14,166 nt of DNA, taken from contig NZIT01000080.1 of NCBI GenBank assembly GCA_002691725.1, positions 1 to 14,166 of the forward strand, read 5' to 3'. Positions 7,941 to 14,166 of this stretch are shown in pieces. The translations under genes were made by a program, and so were the position numbers. The notes under the pieces are model-generated. The model saw only the letters and a program-made list of their open reading frames with translations. It was not told the origin of the DNA and searched no databases. The DNA comes from SAR116 cluster bacterium (GTDB taxonomy: Bacteria; Pseudomonadota; Alphaproteobacteria; Puniceispirillales; UBA1172). Every line of letters begins with the position of its first letter. Position 1 is the stretch's first letter.

Positions 7941-7957
7941 CGCGATACAATATCGTG
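7941..7957 (+). promoter_or_regulatory. Hairpin in the aroK leader
   Basis: CGCGATA (7941-7947), loop CAA, and TATCGTG (7951-7957) can pair over seven positions with one G-U wobble. It lies about 30-50 bases into the predicted transcript and 27 bases before the GGAGG ribosome site. It is not followed by a U run, so it is not a plain terminator. It could be an RNA element or a DNA-binding site. Confidence 0.35.
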
Positions 7958-7983
7958 ATAAAATGAATACTGATGTGTTTTAT

Positions 7984-7988
7984 GGAGG
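7984..7988 (+). promoter_or_regulatory. Ribosome-binding site deciding the aroK start
   Basis: GGAGG ends eight bases before the in-frame TTG at 7997, ideal spacing. The in-frame ATG at 7982 overlaps this site, and neither it nor the ATG at 7973 has a ribosome site of its own. Confidence 0.6.
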
Positions 7989-7996
7989 CAAAACCC

Positions 7997-8578
7997 TTGG
8001 CCAATCAAGACGAAATGGCTGACCATCTGATCAATAAAATGACCCGGAATATTGTTCTGGTAGGTCATATGGGATCAGGTAAGACCAATGTTGGTCGCCT
8101 GCTTGCGCAAAAACTTGAGCTCAATTTTGTCGATAGCGATAAGGTCATTGAAGATGTGGCAGGGATTAGCATTGTTGATATTTTTGATCTTTATGGCGAA
8201 GATGAGTTTCGCAAGCTGGAATTGCGTGAGATTGCAACATTGCTTGACCAACGCCCCTTTCAGATCATATCTGTTGGTGGCGGTGCCTTTGTCCAGCCAG
8301 ATTGCCACAAAATCATTAAGGAAAAAGGGCTTTCGATCTGGCTTCAGGCCGCACCAGAAACATTAGTCTCCAGGATGAGTAATTTTTCTAGCCGCCCTTT
8401 ATTAAAAGACAAAGACCCATTAACTGTATTGAAACAATTATCAAAGAAACGTGATCCTTATTTTGAAAAAGCTGATCTGATCGTCAATACGGACAGATTG
8501 GAATTAACCGATTCAACGCAAAAAGTCATGGATAGCCTAGACCATTTCATAAACCAGCAAACAGGATCACCATCATGA
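7997..8578 (+). CDS. aroK: Shikimate kinase (probable TTG start)
   Basis: AroK phosphorylates shikimate to shikimate 3-phosphate with ATP in the cytoplasmic path to chorismate and aromatic amino acids. From the TTG the protein has 193 residues. It shows the P-loop GHMGSGKTNVGR, the substrate-binding Asp in FVDSDKVIE, GEDEFRKLEL (the family GExxFRxxE), the SVGGGAF turn, and the lid SRPLLKDKDP. All are hallmark positions, so the enzyme should be active. The start is chosen on ribosome-site evidence: GGAGG sits eight bases before TTG 7997. Starts at ATG 7973, 7982 or 8015 have no such site and differ only in a short N-terminal tail ahead of the P-loop. The stop overlaps the aroB start (ATGA), the usual aroKB arrangement. 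Confidence 0.93.
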   Translation: MANQDEMADHLINKMTRNIVLVGHMGSGKTNVGRLLAQKLELNFVDSDKVIEDVAGISIVDIFDLYGEDEFRKLELREIATLLDQRPFQIISVGGGAFVQPDCHKIIKEKGLSIWLQAAPETLVSRMSNFSSRPLLKDKDPLTVLKQLSKKRDPYFEKADLIVNTDRLELTDSTQKVMDSLDHFINQQTGSPS

Positions 8579-9792
8579 CATCGAGTGATCATATTCTTGC
8601 CAGTGATGGCTTGGTCAATGTCAACTTGGGTGAGCGCAGTTATGACATCACGATAGGCCATGGCATCCTTGCCAAAGCGGCGGATATCCTGGCGCCATTT
8701 ATCACTGGAAGAAAGGTCATTATTGTTGCTGATGAAGCGGTTACTGAGCCTTGGTTGACTGGCCAGATTGGACAGATTGGGCTGACTGGCCAGATTGGGC
8801 TTGAGGCATCGCTGGCACCGATAGCAACGTGCCATTCTATCACCACATCAGGCGGTGAGGCAGCAAAGTCTTTCACGCGCTATGCTGAGCTGATGAATAA
8901 TGCGCTTGATCTTGGCATAGATCGCCAGACCGTTATCATTGCGGTAGGTGGCGGCGTTATTGGCGATTTAGCCGGATTTATGGCGGCTAGTCTGTTACGC
9001 GGCTGTGATTTTATCCAGATACCGACCACATTATTGGCGCAAGTCGATAGTTCTGTTGGCGGCAAGACAGGCATTAATGCAAATGCCGGGAAAAATTTGG
9101 TTGGCGCGTTTCATCAACCAAAAGCTGTGCTAATTGATACCGCCTGCCTGAGCACATTGAGTGATCGTGAGATGCGCGCTGGCTATGCTGAGGTTGTCAA
9201 ATATGGTCTGCTGGGTGATGCTGCGTTCTTTGACTGGCTAGATACCAACGGCGCGGCTATCCTCAGCCAAGAGCCTGATATTCTGGCTGAGGCGATCAGG
9301 CGATGTTGCCAAGCCAAGGCAGATATTGTGGCCGCCGATGAGAAAGAAGCCGGATTACGGGCATTGCTTAATCTTGGCCATACTTTTGCTCATGCTTTTG
9401 AAGCTGAGGCCGGATATGACGGCCGCTTGCTGCATGGTGAGGCGGTGGCGGCGGGCATGTGTCATGCCTTTGCTTTATCACGCCGGCTAGGTCTGACAGA
9501 CGGGCAATCCTGTCATCGGGTGGCTAACCATTTAACGAAGCATGGTCTGCCATCCTGGCGCAGTGATCTGCCATATGATGTGGCACATGCCAGTGCTGAC
9601 CAGCTCATTGATCACATGACCAAAGATAAAAAAGCTAGTGATGGCCAGCTTAATTTTGTGCTTGTTCGCGGCATTGGTGATGCGTTTGTTGAAAAAGGCA
9701 TATCACGCGCCGATGTCAAAGCCGTGCTTGATGCCAATACTATGAATGATAGCATTATGGATGATAGCATTATGAATGAGGACATGACATGA
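8575..9792 (+). CDS. aroB: 3-Dehydroquinate synthase
   Basis: AroB converts DAHP to 3-dehydroquinate using NAD and a divalent metal, the second step of the shikimate pathway. The protein has 405 residues (E. coli about 362). The NAD-binding GGGVIGDLAGF is at 125-135, followed by IPTTLLAQVDSSVGGKTGIN. The metal ligands are Glu206 (AEVVKYG), His269 (NLGHTFAHA) and His287 (LLHGEAVAAGM). The extra length lies partly in two tandemly repeated stretches: residues about 61-78 (LTGQIGQIG then LTGQIG) and the tail (MNDSI, MDDSI, MNEDMT). Neither touches a catalytic motif, so activity is expected. The ATG overlaps the aroK stop, with AGGA (8563-8566) eight bases upstream. The stop overlaps the next gene's start. 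Confidence 0.96.
   Translation: MTSSDHILASDGLVNVNLGERSYDITIGHGILAKAADILAPFITGRKVIIVADEAVTEPWLTGQIGQIGLTGQIGLEASLAPIATCHSITTSGGEAAKSFTRYAELMNNALDLGIDRQTVIIAVGGGVIGDLAGFMAASLLRGCDFIQIPTTLLAQVDSSVGGKTGINANAGKNLVGAFHQPKAVLIDTACLSTLSDREMRAGYAEVVKYGLLGDAAFFDWLDTNGAAILSQEPDILAEAIRRCCQAKADIVAADEKEAGLRALLNLGHTFAHAFEAEAGYDGRLLHGEAVAAGMCHAFALSRRLGLTDGQSCHRVANHLTKHGLPSWRSDLPYDVAHASADQLIDHMTKDKKASDGQLNFVLVRGIGDAFVEKGISRADVKAVLDANTMNDSIMDDSIMNEDMT
8755..8798. repeat. In-frame tandem repeat within aroB
   Basis: TGACTGGCCAGATTGG occurs at 8756-8771 and again at 8783-8798, offset 27 bases (nine codons), with an extra CAGATTGG at 8773-8780 between them. It encodes LTGQIGQIG then LTGQIG in the N-terminal domain, between VADEAVTEPW and the GGEAAKS region. 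Codon identity between copies suggests recent duplication by slippage. Confidence 0.8.
9742..9780. repeat. 15-base tandem repeat at the 3' end of aroB
   Basis: ATGAATGATAGCATT (9742-9756) is followed by ATGGATGATAGCATT (9757-9771) and a partial third copy ATGAATGAG. The repeat encodes MNDSI-MDDSI-MNE. The third copy supplies GAGGA (9778-9782), which is the ribosome site of the next gene. Confidence 0.8.
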
Positions 9793-11090
9793 CCATGTTA
9801 TCCTTAATCATCACTGCCGTGATTATCATTATTTTGCTGGTCGCATCAGCCTTTTTTTCAAGCTCAGAAACCGCCTTAACCGCCGCCTCAGAAGCACGCA
9901 TGCGCGCCCTTGCCGCGAAAGGCAATGATCGGGCATCCGCATTTGAGCGCCTTAGTCAGCATCGTGATCTGCTGATCAGCAGTTTGTTGATCGGCAATAA
10001 TCTGGTTAATGTATTGGCGACATCATTGGCTACTAGCGTCATGATCACCTTATTGGGTGAGTCTGGTGTTGTCATTGCGACCATTTTGATGACGATCATC
10101 TTAGTGCTTTTTGCGGAGGTTATCCCGAAAACATTTGCTATTAATCACGCTGATAATTTTGCCTTGTCAGTTTCTCGCCCTGTTGCTGTGATTGTTTTCT
10201 TGCTCAAGCCATTTAGCATCAGCCTACGCTGGATTGTTAATGTTATCATCGGCAAATCCAACAGTAATGCGGTTGACCGCGAAGAAGAATTGCGGGGCTT
10301 GATTGAAATACATGCGAGCGGCAGTGATGAGGATGCCCGCGAGCAAAGCGCCATGCTCTCAAGCGTTCTTGATTTGGGTGAAGTGATGGTTGATGAGGTC
10401 ATGACTCACCGCGCTTCTGTTGCTATGATAGATGCCAGTCTGGATATCGAAGCGGTGTTTATGCAGGTCATGGCATCACCTTACACGCGGCATCCGGTCT
10501 ATTCAGGAAAGCAAGACAATATTATTGGCGTTTTGCATGTCAAAGCTTTACTTCGCGCCATGGGTGAGGCGTTAAATAATAAAAAACTGGATCATATTAC
10601 GATTACCGATATTACCGCTGAGCCATATTTTGTTCCTGAGACTACCTTGCTGATGAACCAGTTGCAGTCATTTCGCCAACGCCGTGAGCATTTTGCTGTC
10701 GTTGTTGATGAATATGGCGATTTTCGCGGCATTGTTACATTAGAGGATATTCTGGAAGAAATTGTCGGTGAGATTGATGATGAACATGACGAAAGCATCA
10801 CAGGTATCTGGCCACAAGATGATGGGTCATGGATCATCGAAGGTGATACGACTATTCGGGATATCAACAGAGCGCTTGATTTTAACTTGCCTGATGATGA
10901 TGCCTCAACCTTGGCTGGATTAGTGTTAAATGAGTCTCGGACAATCCCTCTGCCAGGGCAAGAGTTTCGGTTTTATCAGGTGCGGTTCCGTATTTTACGG
11001 CGGCATCGCAATAAAATTGAACGTGTTCGGATCTGGCCTGAGCCAAATCTATCAAATGAGACTAAACGAAAATCAGAGGAGCCGAAGTAA
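9789..11090 (+). CDS. CNNM/CorC-type membrane protein (DUF21 + CBS pair + CorC_HlyC domain)
   Basis: This is a 433-residue inner-membrane protein often annotated as hemolysin-like or CorB/CorC; characterised relatives export magnesium or other divalent cations. Residues 1-155 are the DUF21 membrane domain, with helices near 4-23, 61-90, 93-115 and 130-155, the SSSETALTAAS motif (24-34), and EVIPKTFA (110-117). A tandem CBS pair (about 204-325), which binds ATP-Mg in relatives, begins at VMTHRA and ends in VVVDEYGDFRGIVTLEDILEE. The C-terminal CorC_HlyC domain (about 340-417) follows. A cytolytic role is unlikely; the hemolysin name is historical. The ATG overlaps the aroB stop (ATGA), with GAGGA six bases upstream. 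The stop overlaps the DUF2889 gene. The transported ion cannot be told from sequence. Confidence 0.92.
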   Translation: MTMLSLIITAVIIIILLVASAFFSSSETALTAASEARMRALAAKGNDRASAFERLSQHRDLLISSLLIGNNLVNVLATSLATSVMITLLGESGVVIATILMTIILVLFAEVIPKTFAINHADNFALSVSRPVAVIVFLLKPFSISLRWIVNVIIGKSNSNAVDREEELRGLIEIHASGSDEDAREQSAMLSSVLDLGEVMVDEVMTHRASVAMIDASLDIEAVFMQVMASPYTRHPVYSGKQDNIIGVLHVKALLRAMGEALNNKKLDHITITDITAEPYFVPETTLLMNQLQSFRQRREHFAVVVDEYGDFRGIVTLEDILEEIVGEIDDEHDESITGIWPQDDGSWIIEGDTTIRDINRALDFNLPDDDASTLAGLVLNESRTIPLPGQEFRFYQVRFRILRRHRNKIERVRIWPEPNLSNETKRKSEEPK

Positions 11091-11653
11091 TGTCTAACCA
11101 GCGCCACCATGTCCATCGCCGCAGCATCACCTTAGATGGTTATGTGCGGGATGATGGCTTAATTGAGGTCGAAGCAGAATTGACCGATGTCAAAACTTAC
11201 GGATTTCCCAGTGCAGATCGCGGTTACGTTGACGCCAATGAGCCTATTCACCATATGCGGGTCAGGGTTGCTGTTAATCATGATTTAGAAGTCTGTGAAG
11301 CTGAGGCCAAAACCATTGCTGGGCCTTATCATATCTGCCCTAAAGCGAATGATGTTTTCCCGGAGCTGGTGGGCTTAAAAATTGCCTCCGGCTGGCGCCA
11401 TAAGGTCAGGTCAGCCATTGGCGGCAGAAAAGGCTGTACGCATATCACAGAATTGATGGGGCCTGTCGCTACGGTTATCATGCAGACCCATTATGGGGAA
11501 GAATCGCGGCGTGCCCGTGATGATAAAACCGGGCAAATGGATATATCAGACAGTCAATCTTACAAAGGTCTTATTAATACATGCGTTGGTTATGATGAAG
11601 ATGGCGATGTTGTGAAGAAAGTCTTTCCTAATGGCATTGATGCCCCAAATTAG
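11090..11653 (+). CDS. DUF2889 family protein
   Basis: This is a 187-residue protein that I recognise as the uncharacterised DUF2889 family: RRSITLDGYVRDDGLIEVEAELTD at the start (residues 10-33), EPIHHMRVRVAV (51-62), the AEAKTIAGPYHICP segment (71-84), and GGRKGCTHITELMGPVAT (111-128). The conserved His55, Cys83, Cys116 and His118 could bind metal or form an active site, but this is speculation. No signal peptide or membrane segment is seen, so it is cytoplasmic. The ATG shares one base with the stop of the CNNM/CorC gene (TAATG) and has its own strong ribosome site, AGAGGAG (11075-11081), so it is made with that protein. It is the last gene of the aroK operon; the 43 bases before the convergent bolA hold no convincing terminator. 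Confidence 0.8.
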   Translation: MSNQRHHVHRRSITLDGYVRDDGLIEVEAELTDVKTYGFPSADRGYVDANEPIHHMRVRVAVNHDLEVCEAEAKTIAGPYHICPKANDVFPELVGLKIASGWRHKVRSAIGGRKGCTHITELMGPVATVIMQTHYGEESRRARDDKTGQMDISDSQSYKGLINTCVGYDEDGDVVKKVFPNGIDAPN

Positions 11654-11696
11654 AAATGTCAGATTAAACTGAGATCAAACACCGTTTAGTTTCGGT

Positions 11697-11951
11697 TTAG
11701 ATAATGGTGATGCGGAGAGCGTGCAATCCATCAGCTAATTCTTGCCCCAAGGCGTCATAAATAGCCCGATGCGCCGCCACTCGGCCAAGCCCCGCAAGGC
11801 CAGAGGCTGAGATGGTTACCGCAATATGAGTGCCGCCGCCTTCGCGCCAGCCAGCGTGCCCGTGATGAGCGTCAGATTCGTCAATAACCTCACATTGTGT
11901 GGGCTGAAAATGGGTTTCAAGTTGGGTTTTTATGCGTTCTGCTCTGGTCAT
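11697..11951 (-). CDS. bolA: BolA family protein
   Basis: This is an 84-residue BolA-family protein. The family hallmarks are present: GHAGWREGGGTHIAVTI in the middle (residues 31-47), the RVAAHRAIYDALGQEL helix (57-72), and GLHALRI near the end. BolA proteins pair with monothiol glutaredoxins (Grx4/GrxD type) to handle [2Fe-2S] clusters, and some also act as morphology or stress regulators. The conserved C-terminal His in the HALRI segment, one of the family's cluster ligands, is kept. AGGA lies seven bases upstream of the ATG. No glutaredoxin gene is in the window. The gene is divergent from the J-domain gene (76-base gap) and convergent with DUF2889. The exact BolA subtype is not resolved. 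Confidence 0.93.
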   Translation of the reverse strand: MTRAERIKTQLETHFQPTQCEVIDESDAHHGHAGWREGGGTHIAVTISASGLAGLGRVAAHRAIYDALGQELADGLHALRITII

Positions 11952-11986
11952 ATGGATATCCTGATTTATGTTTATTTTTTATAACG

Positions 11987-12000
11987 GCATGGTTGCATGC
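11987..12000. repeat. Inverted repeat in the bolA / J-domain divergent gap
   Basis: GCATG (11987-11991), GTTG, CATGC (11996-12000) is a perfect 5-4-5 inverted repeat. It overlaps TTGCAT (11993-11998), a possible -35 for the J-domain gene. It is short enough to arise by chance. Confidence 0.25.
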
Positions 12001-12027
12001 TATTACCACGAATTATAGTATATAAAG

Positions 12028-12597
12028 ATGAAAAAAAGTTTTGTTTCAACCTCTGATATACCGTCCATGCGAAACAAGCAAAGCATGCCGCGCCAATGCG
12101 CTCATGAAGCCTGTTCTGAGGATGGAATATATCCAGCACCTAAAACGCGGGAAAACTTGCGCGATTATATCTGGTTTTGTCTGGATCATGTGCGCGAATA
12201 TAATAAACAATGGAATTATTTTGCTGATATGGATGAAACCGATATTGATCAATGCATCCGACGGGCAACGACTTGGGAGCGCCCATCATGGCATTTTGGG
12301 ACGAACTCTAAAGCGCGCGATTTCGGCTATCAGTTTGATGACCCGCTAGGATTATTCGGGCAAGATAATATCAACCAGAAAAAGGAACAGCCCATTTCAA
12401 AAGAAGAAAAACAGGCCTGGAAAGAATTGGAATTAGCGCCCGATACGAAATGGCCTGAGATAAAACAACAATATAAAACCCTTGTCAAAAAGCATCATCC
12501 AGACGCAAATGGTGGTGCAAAAGATGCCGAAGAAAAGCTAAAATCTATCAATCAGGCATTTTCAGTTCTGGAAAAGGCTTATAGCAAATCTATGTAA
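12028..12597 (+). CDS. J-domain protein with N-terminal putative zinc site (bolA-cobS neighbourhood type)
   Basis: This is a 189-residue protein with a C-terminal J domain (about 128-186) carrying His157-Pro158-Asp159 in [12 protein letters not shown], the motif that stimulates DnaK ATPase. No G/F region or DnaJ zinc domain is present, so it is a specialised J protein rather than DnaJ. The N-terminal half has Cys24 and Cys29 (CAHEAC), then [17 protein letters not shown] with Cys51 and His54. These four could bind zinc. This layout is one I know from alphaproteobacterial genes between bolA and cobS. The next gene, cobS, begins 92 bases on. The client is unknown; helping assemble the CobST complex is a guess from position. 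The ATG at 12028 has only a weak AAAG upstream, so a later start (Met14 or Met20) cannot be excluded. Confidence 0.88.
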   Translation: MKKSFVSTSDIPSMRNKQSMPRQCAHEACSEDGIYPAPKTRENLRDYIWFCLDHVREYNKQWNYFADMDETDIDQCIRRATTWERPSWHFGTNSKARDFGYQFDDPLGLFGQDNINQKKEQPISKEEKQAWKELELAPDTKWPEIKQQYKTLVKKHHPDANGGAKDAEEKLKSINQAFSVLEKAYSKSM

Positions 12598-12689
12598 TCA
12601 AAGTATAGATATGTGCTGCAATTTGATTTCTTCCATCAGTTCGGTTAAAACCGCCAAATACTCTGCCTGATCAACTTATAGGATACCTT

Positions 12690-13703
12690 ATGTCACCAAC
12701 GCCACAATCGACCGATACGCCGAGCCGCAAGCCTGCTCATGATTTAGCCGCTCCTGATACAACAGTATCAGCGCGTGAGGCTTTTAACCTTGATATCGAC
12801 ATGGATATTCCTGCCTTCTCATCAAAGTCTGAATATGTCCCGGATCGTGATGAAAGTTACATTTTTGATCATGATACGACCTTGGCTATTCTAGCGGGTT
12901 TTGCCTATAACCGCCGGGTCATGGTGCAAGGCTATCACGGCACGGGTAAGTCGACGCATATCGAACAAGTGGCGGCACGGCTTAACTGGCCTTGTATCCG
13001 GGTTAACTTAGACAGCCATATCAGCCGAATTGATCTGATCGGTAAAGACAGCATCGTTCTGCGTGATGGCAAACAAGTGACGGAATTTCGTGAGGGCATT
13101 TTGCCGTGGGCATTACAAAATCCAGTGGCTTTGGTATTTGACGAATATGATGCTGGCCGGGCTGATGTGATGTTCGTTATTCAGCGTGTGCTTGAGGTTG
13201 AGGGCAAACTGACTCTGCTAGATACGAACCGCGTTATCCGTCCTCATGCTGCGTTTCGGCTATTTGCCACTGCCAATACCATCGGCTTGGGTGACACCAC
13301 CGGGCTTTATCATGGCACCCAGCAAATCAACCAGGGCCAGATGGACAGATGGTCAATTGTCTCAACGCTGAATTATCTGCCACATGATGTCGAATGTCAG
13401 ATTGTTATGGAAAAAACCAAGGCAGCAGGTAACGCCATTAAAAAGGATATCGCTGATGCGATGGTGAGGCTTGCTGATCTCACCCGAAAAGGCTTTATTG
13501 CTGGTGATATTTCAACGGTTATGTCGCCACGAACCGTTATTACCTGGGCTGAAAACACGCATATCCTTGGTGATATTAAGCTCGCTTTCCGGCTGTCATT
13601 CCTTAATAAATGTGATGAGATGGAACGCGCCATTGTTGCTGAATATTACCAGCGCTGCTTTGCTGATGAATTGCTAACAGACAGCCAACGGGCGGCAAGC
13701 TAA
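12690..13703 (+). CDS. cobS: Cobaltochelatase subunit CobS (AAA+ ATPase)
   Basis: CobS is the AAA+ motor of the aerobic CobNST chelatase that inserts cobalt into hydrogenobyrinate a,c-diamide during B12 synthesis. The protein has 337 residues. The segment [20 protein letters not shown] at residues 31-50 is a family signature. Walker A is GYHGTGKST (81-89) and Walker B is VALVFDEYD (146-154). The sensor-1 region is [19 protein letters not shown], and GQMDRW (217-222) carries a likely arginine finger. AGGA (12680-12683) lies six bases before the ATG, supporting the start. cobT follows 32 bases downstream. The preceding 92-base gap has no gene; it holds a small CGGTT-AA-AACCG palindrome (12642-12653) and only weak promoter-like hexamers. 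Whether B12 is really made depends on cobN, which is not in the window. Confidence 0.95.
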   Translation: MSPTPQSTDTPSRKPAHDLAAPDTTVSAREAFNLDIDMDIPAFSSKSEYVPDRDESYIFDHDTTLAILAGFAYNRRVMVQGYHGTGKSTHIEQVAARLNWPCIRVNLDSHISRIDLIGKDSIVLRDGKQVTEFREGILPWALQNPVALVFDEYDAGRADVMFVIQRVLEVEGKLTLLDTNRVIRPHAAFRLFATANTIGLGDTTGLYHGTQQINQGQMDRWSIVSTLNYLPHDVECQIVMEKTKAAGNAIKKDIADAMVRLADLTRKGFIAGDISTVMSPRTVITWAENTHILGDIKLAFRLSFLNKCDEMERAIVAEYYQRCFADELLTDSQRAAS

Positions 13704-13735
13704 GCATCAGATACTAAGGCAAATGTGAGAGATTA

Positions 13736-14166
13736 ATGGCAAACGATACAGACAATCCGTTCCTTAAATCTACCTCCGCCTGTTTGCGTGCAATGGCTGG
13801 CGGAACCCAGCATAACGTCCGCTTCAGCGGCAACCAGACCGTTATATCTGCGACAGAAATTAGGCTTCCAGCACCTGGCAAAGATGATATTCGTGCTAAT
13901 ACTGATGGCAATGTCACAAAAGGACTAGCCAGCCAGCCTGATGCCAATATTCGCGGGGCTGCTGATAGCGCGGCATTATGGCTTGCTCATCACAGCGACC
14001 GTATCCACCAGGATAAAGCCCCGATGGCGGTGCAAGCGCGGACTATTTTTGATTCGGTTGAACGGGCGCGGGTAGAGGCGATTGGCGCTAATCATATGCC
14101 GGGGGTTGCTACTAATTTGCGCAGCAGTACCGAAACCCAATTTGCCCAGACAACGTTACCGCCGCC
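13736..14166 (+). CDS. cobT: Cobaltochelatase subunit CobT (N-terminal part, cut by window end)
   Basis: This frame opens at ATG 13736 and stays open to the window end, giving 143 codons of a protein normally about 600 residues long. The visible part matches the CobT N-terminal domain: LRAMAGGTQHNVRFSG early on, then LPAPGKDDI, ALWLAHHSDRIHQDKAP (80-96), and VERARVEAIGANHMPGVATN (108-127), the family's strongest motif. The acidic middle and the C-terminal VWA/MIDAS domain, which bind CobS and metal, lie beyond the window. The start is 32 bases after the cobS stop with a weak GAGAG upstream, so cobS and cobT are probably one operon. Position and motif make the assignment firm despite truncation. 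Confidence 0.93.
   Translation, partial: MANDTDNPFLKSTSACLRAMAGGTQHNVRFSGNQTVISATEIRLPAPGKDDIRANTDGNVTKGLASQPDANIRGAADSAALWLAHHSDRIHQDKAPMAVQARTIFDSVERARVEAIGANHMPGVATNLRSSTETQFAQTTLPP

Noticed and set aside
7822..8004. Open frame extending the exported protein upstream to an ATG at 8004
   Set aside because: It would bury the signal peptide 61 residues inside the protein and run through the aroK promoter, leader and start. The ATG at 7821 opens a normal signal peptide.
11654..11696. Possible two-way terminator between the DUF2889 gene and bolA
   Set aside because: AAACT and AGTTT can pair, but the stem is AT-rich, needs two wobble pairs, has an 11-base loop and is followed by no U run.
12642..12653. 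CGGTT-AA-AACCG palindrome before cobS as an operator
   Set aside because: It is only five bases per arm, with weak promoter hexamers around it; chance is a sufficient explanation.
1..14166. CRISPR array, insertion sequence, attachment site, tRNA or rRNA
   Set aside because: No regularly spaced repeats, transposase motif, tRNA-like cloverleaf or rRNA signature was seen. The only recombinase is the chromosomal XerD.

Overview
The window looks like ordinary core chromosome of a free-living alphaproteobacterium. The gene order argJ-mutT, comF-nitrilase, xerD/accA divergent from aroK-aroB-CNNM/CorC-DUF2889, then bolA and a J-domain gene leading into cobS-cobT is one I recognise from that class. 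Moderate GC (by eye a little under 50%), short gaps, many 1-4 base gene overlaps and the style of the proteins suggest a marine SAR116-like (Puniceispirillales) genome. That placement is inference and has not been tested against a database. No tRNA, rRNA, CRISPR array, insertion sequence, prophage or integron element is visible. Essentially the whole window is coding, and no gap without a gene exceeds about 180 bases.

Layout. Bases 1-1266 hold the 3' part of argJ (arginine biosynthesis) and mutT (oxidised-nucleotide clean-up), joined by a TAATG overlap. Bases 1286-2188 (minus) encode a BioC/NDUFAF5-like methyltransferase, convergent with mutT and divergent from comF. comF and a nitrilase-superfamily amidase (Nit) run from 2292 to 3915, and the end of Nit overlaps the end of accA by 15 bases. 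On the minus strand, reading from 7821 down to 3901, come an exported protein of unknown function, xerD (start overlapping the previous gene by 17 bases) and accA, probably one operon.

A divergent control region of about 175 bases (7822-7996) separates that operon from aroK-aroB-CNNM/CorC-DUF2889 (7997-11653). All four of these genes overlap or abut through ATGA or TAATG junctions. The control region holds a good sigma70-type promoter for aroK whose spacer is largely filled by a perfect 7-5-7 inverted repeat, and a hairpin in the aroK leader. The best-supported aroK start is a TTG preceded by a GGAGG ribosome site.

Bases 11697-11951 (minus) encode BolA, followed on the plus strand by a J-domain protein with a putative zinc site, cobS, and the first 143 codons of cobT, cut by the window end. 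CobS and CobT are the AAA+ and VWA subunits of the aerobic cobaltochelatase. cobN is not in the window.

No clearly new system was found. The items most worth following are the unnamed exported protein with exactly two cysteines in its mature part, the palindrome in the aroK promoter, the CorC/DUF2889 pairing, and two in-frame tandem repeats in aroB.
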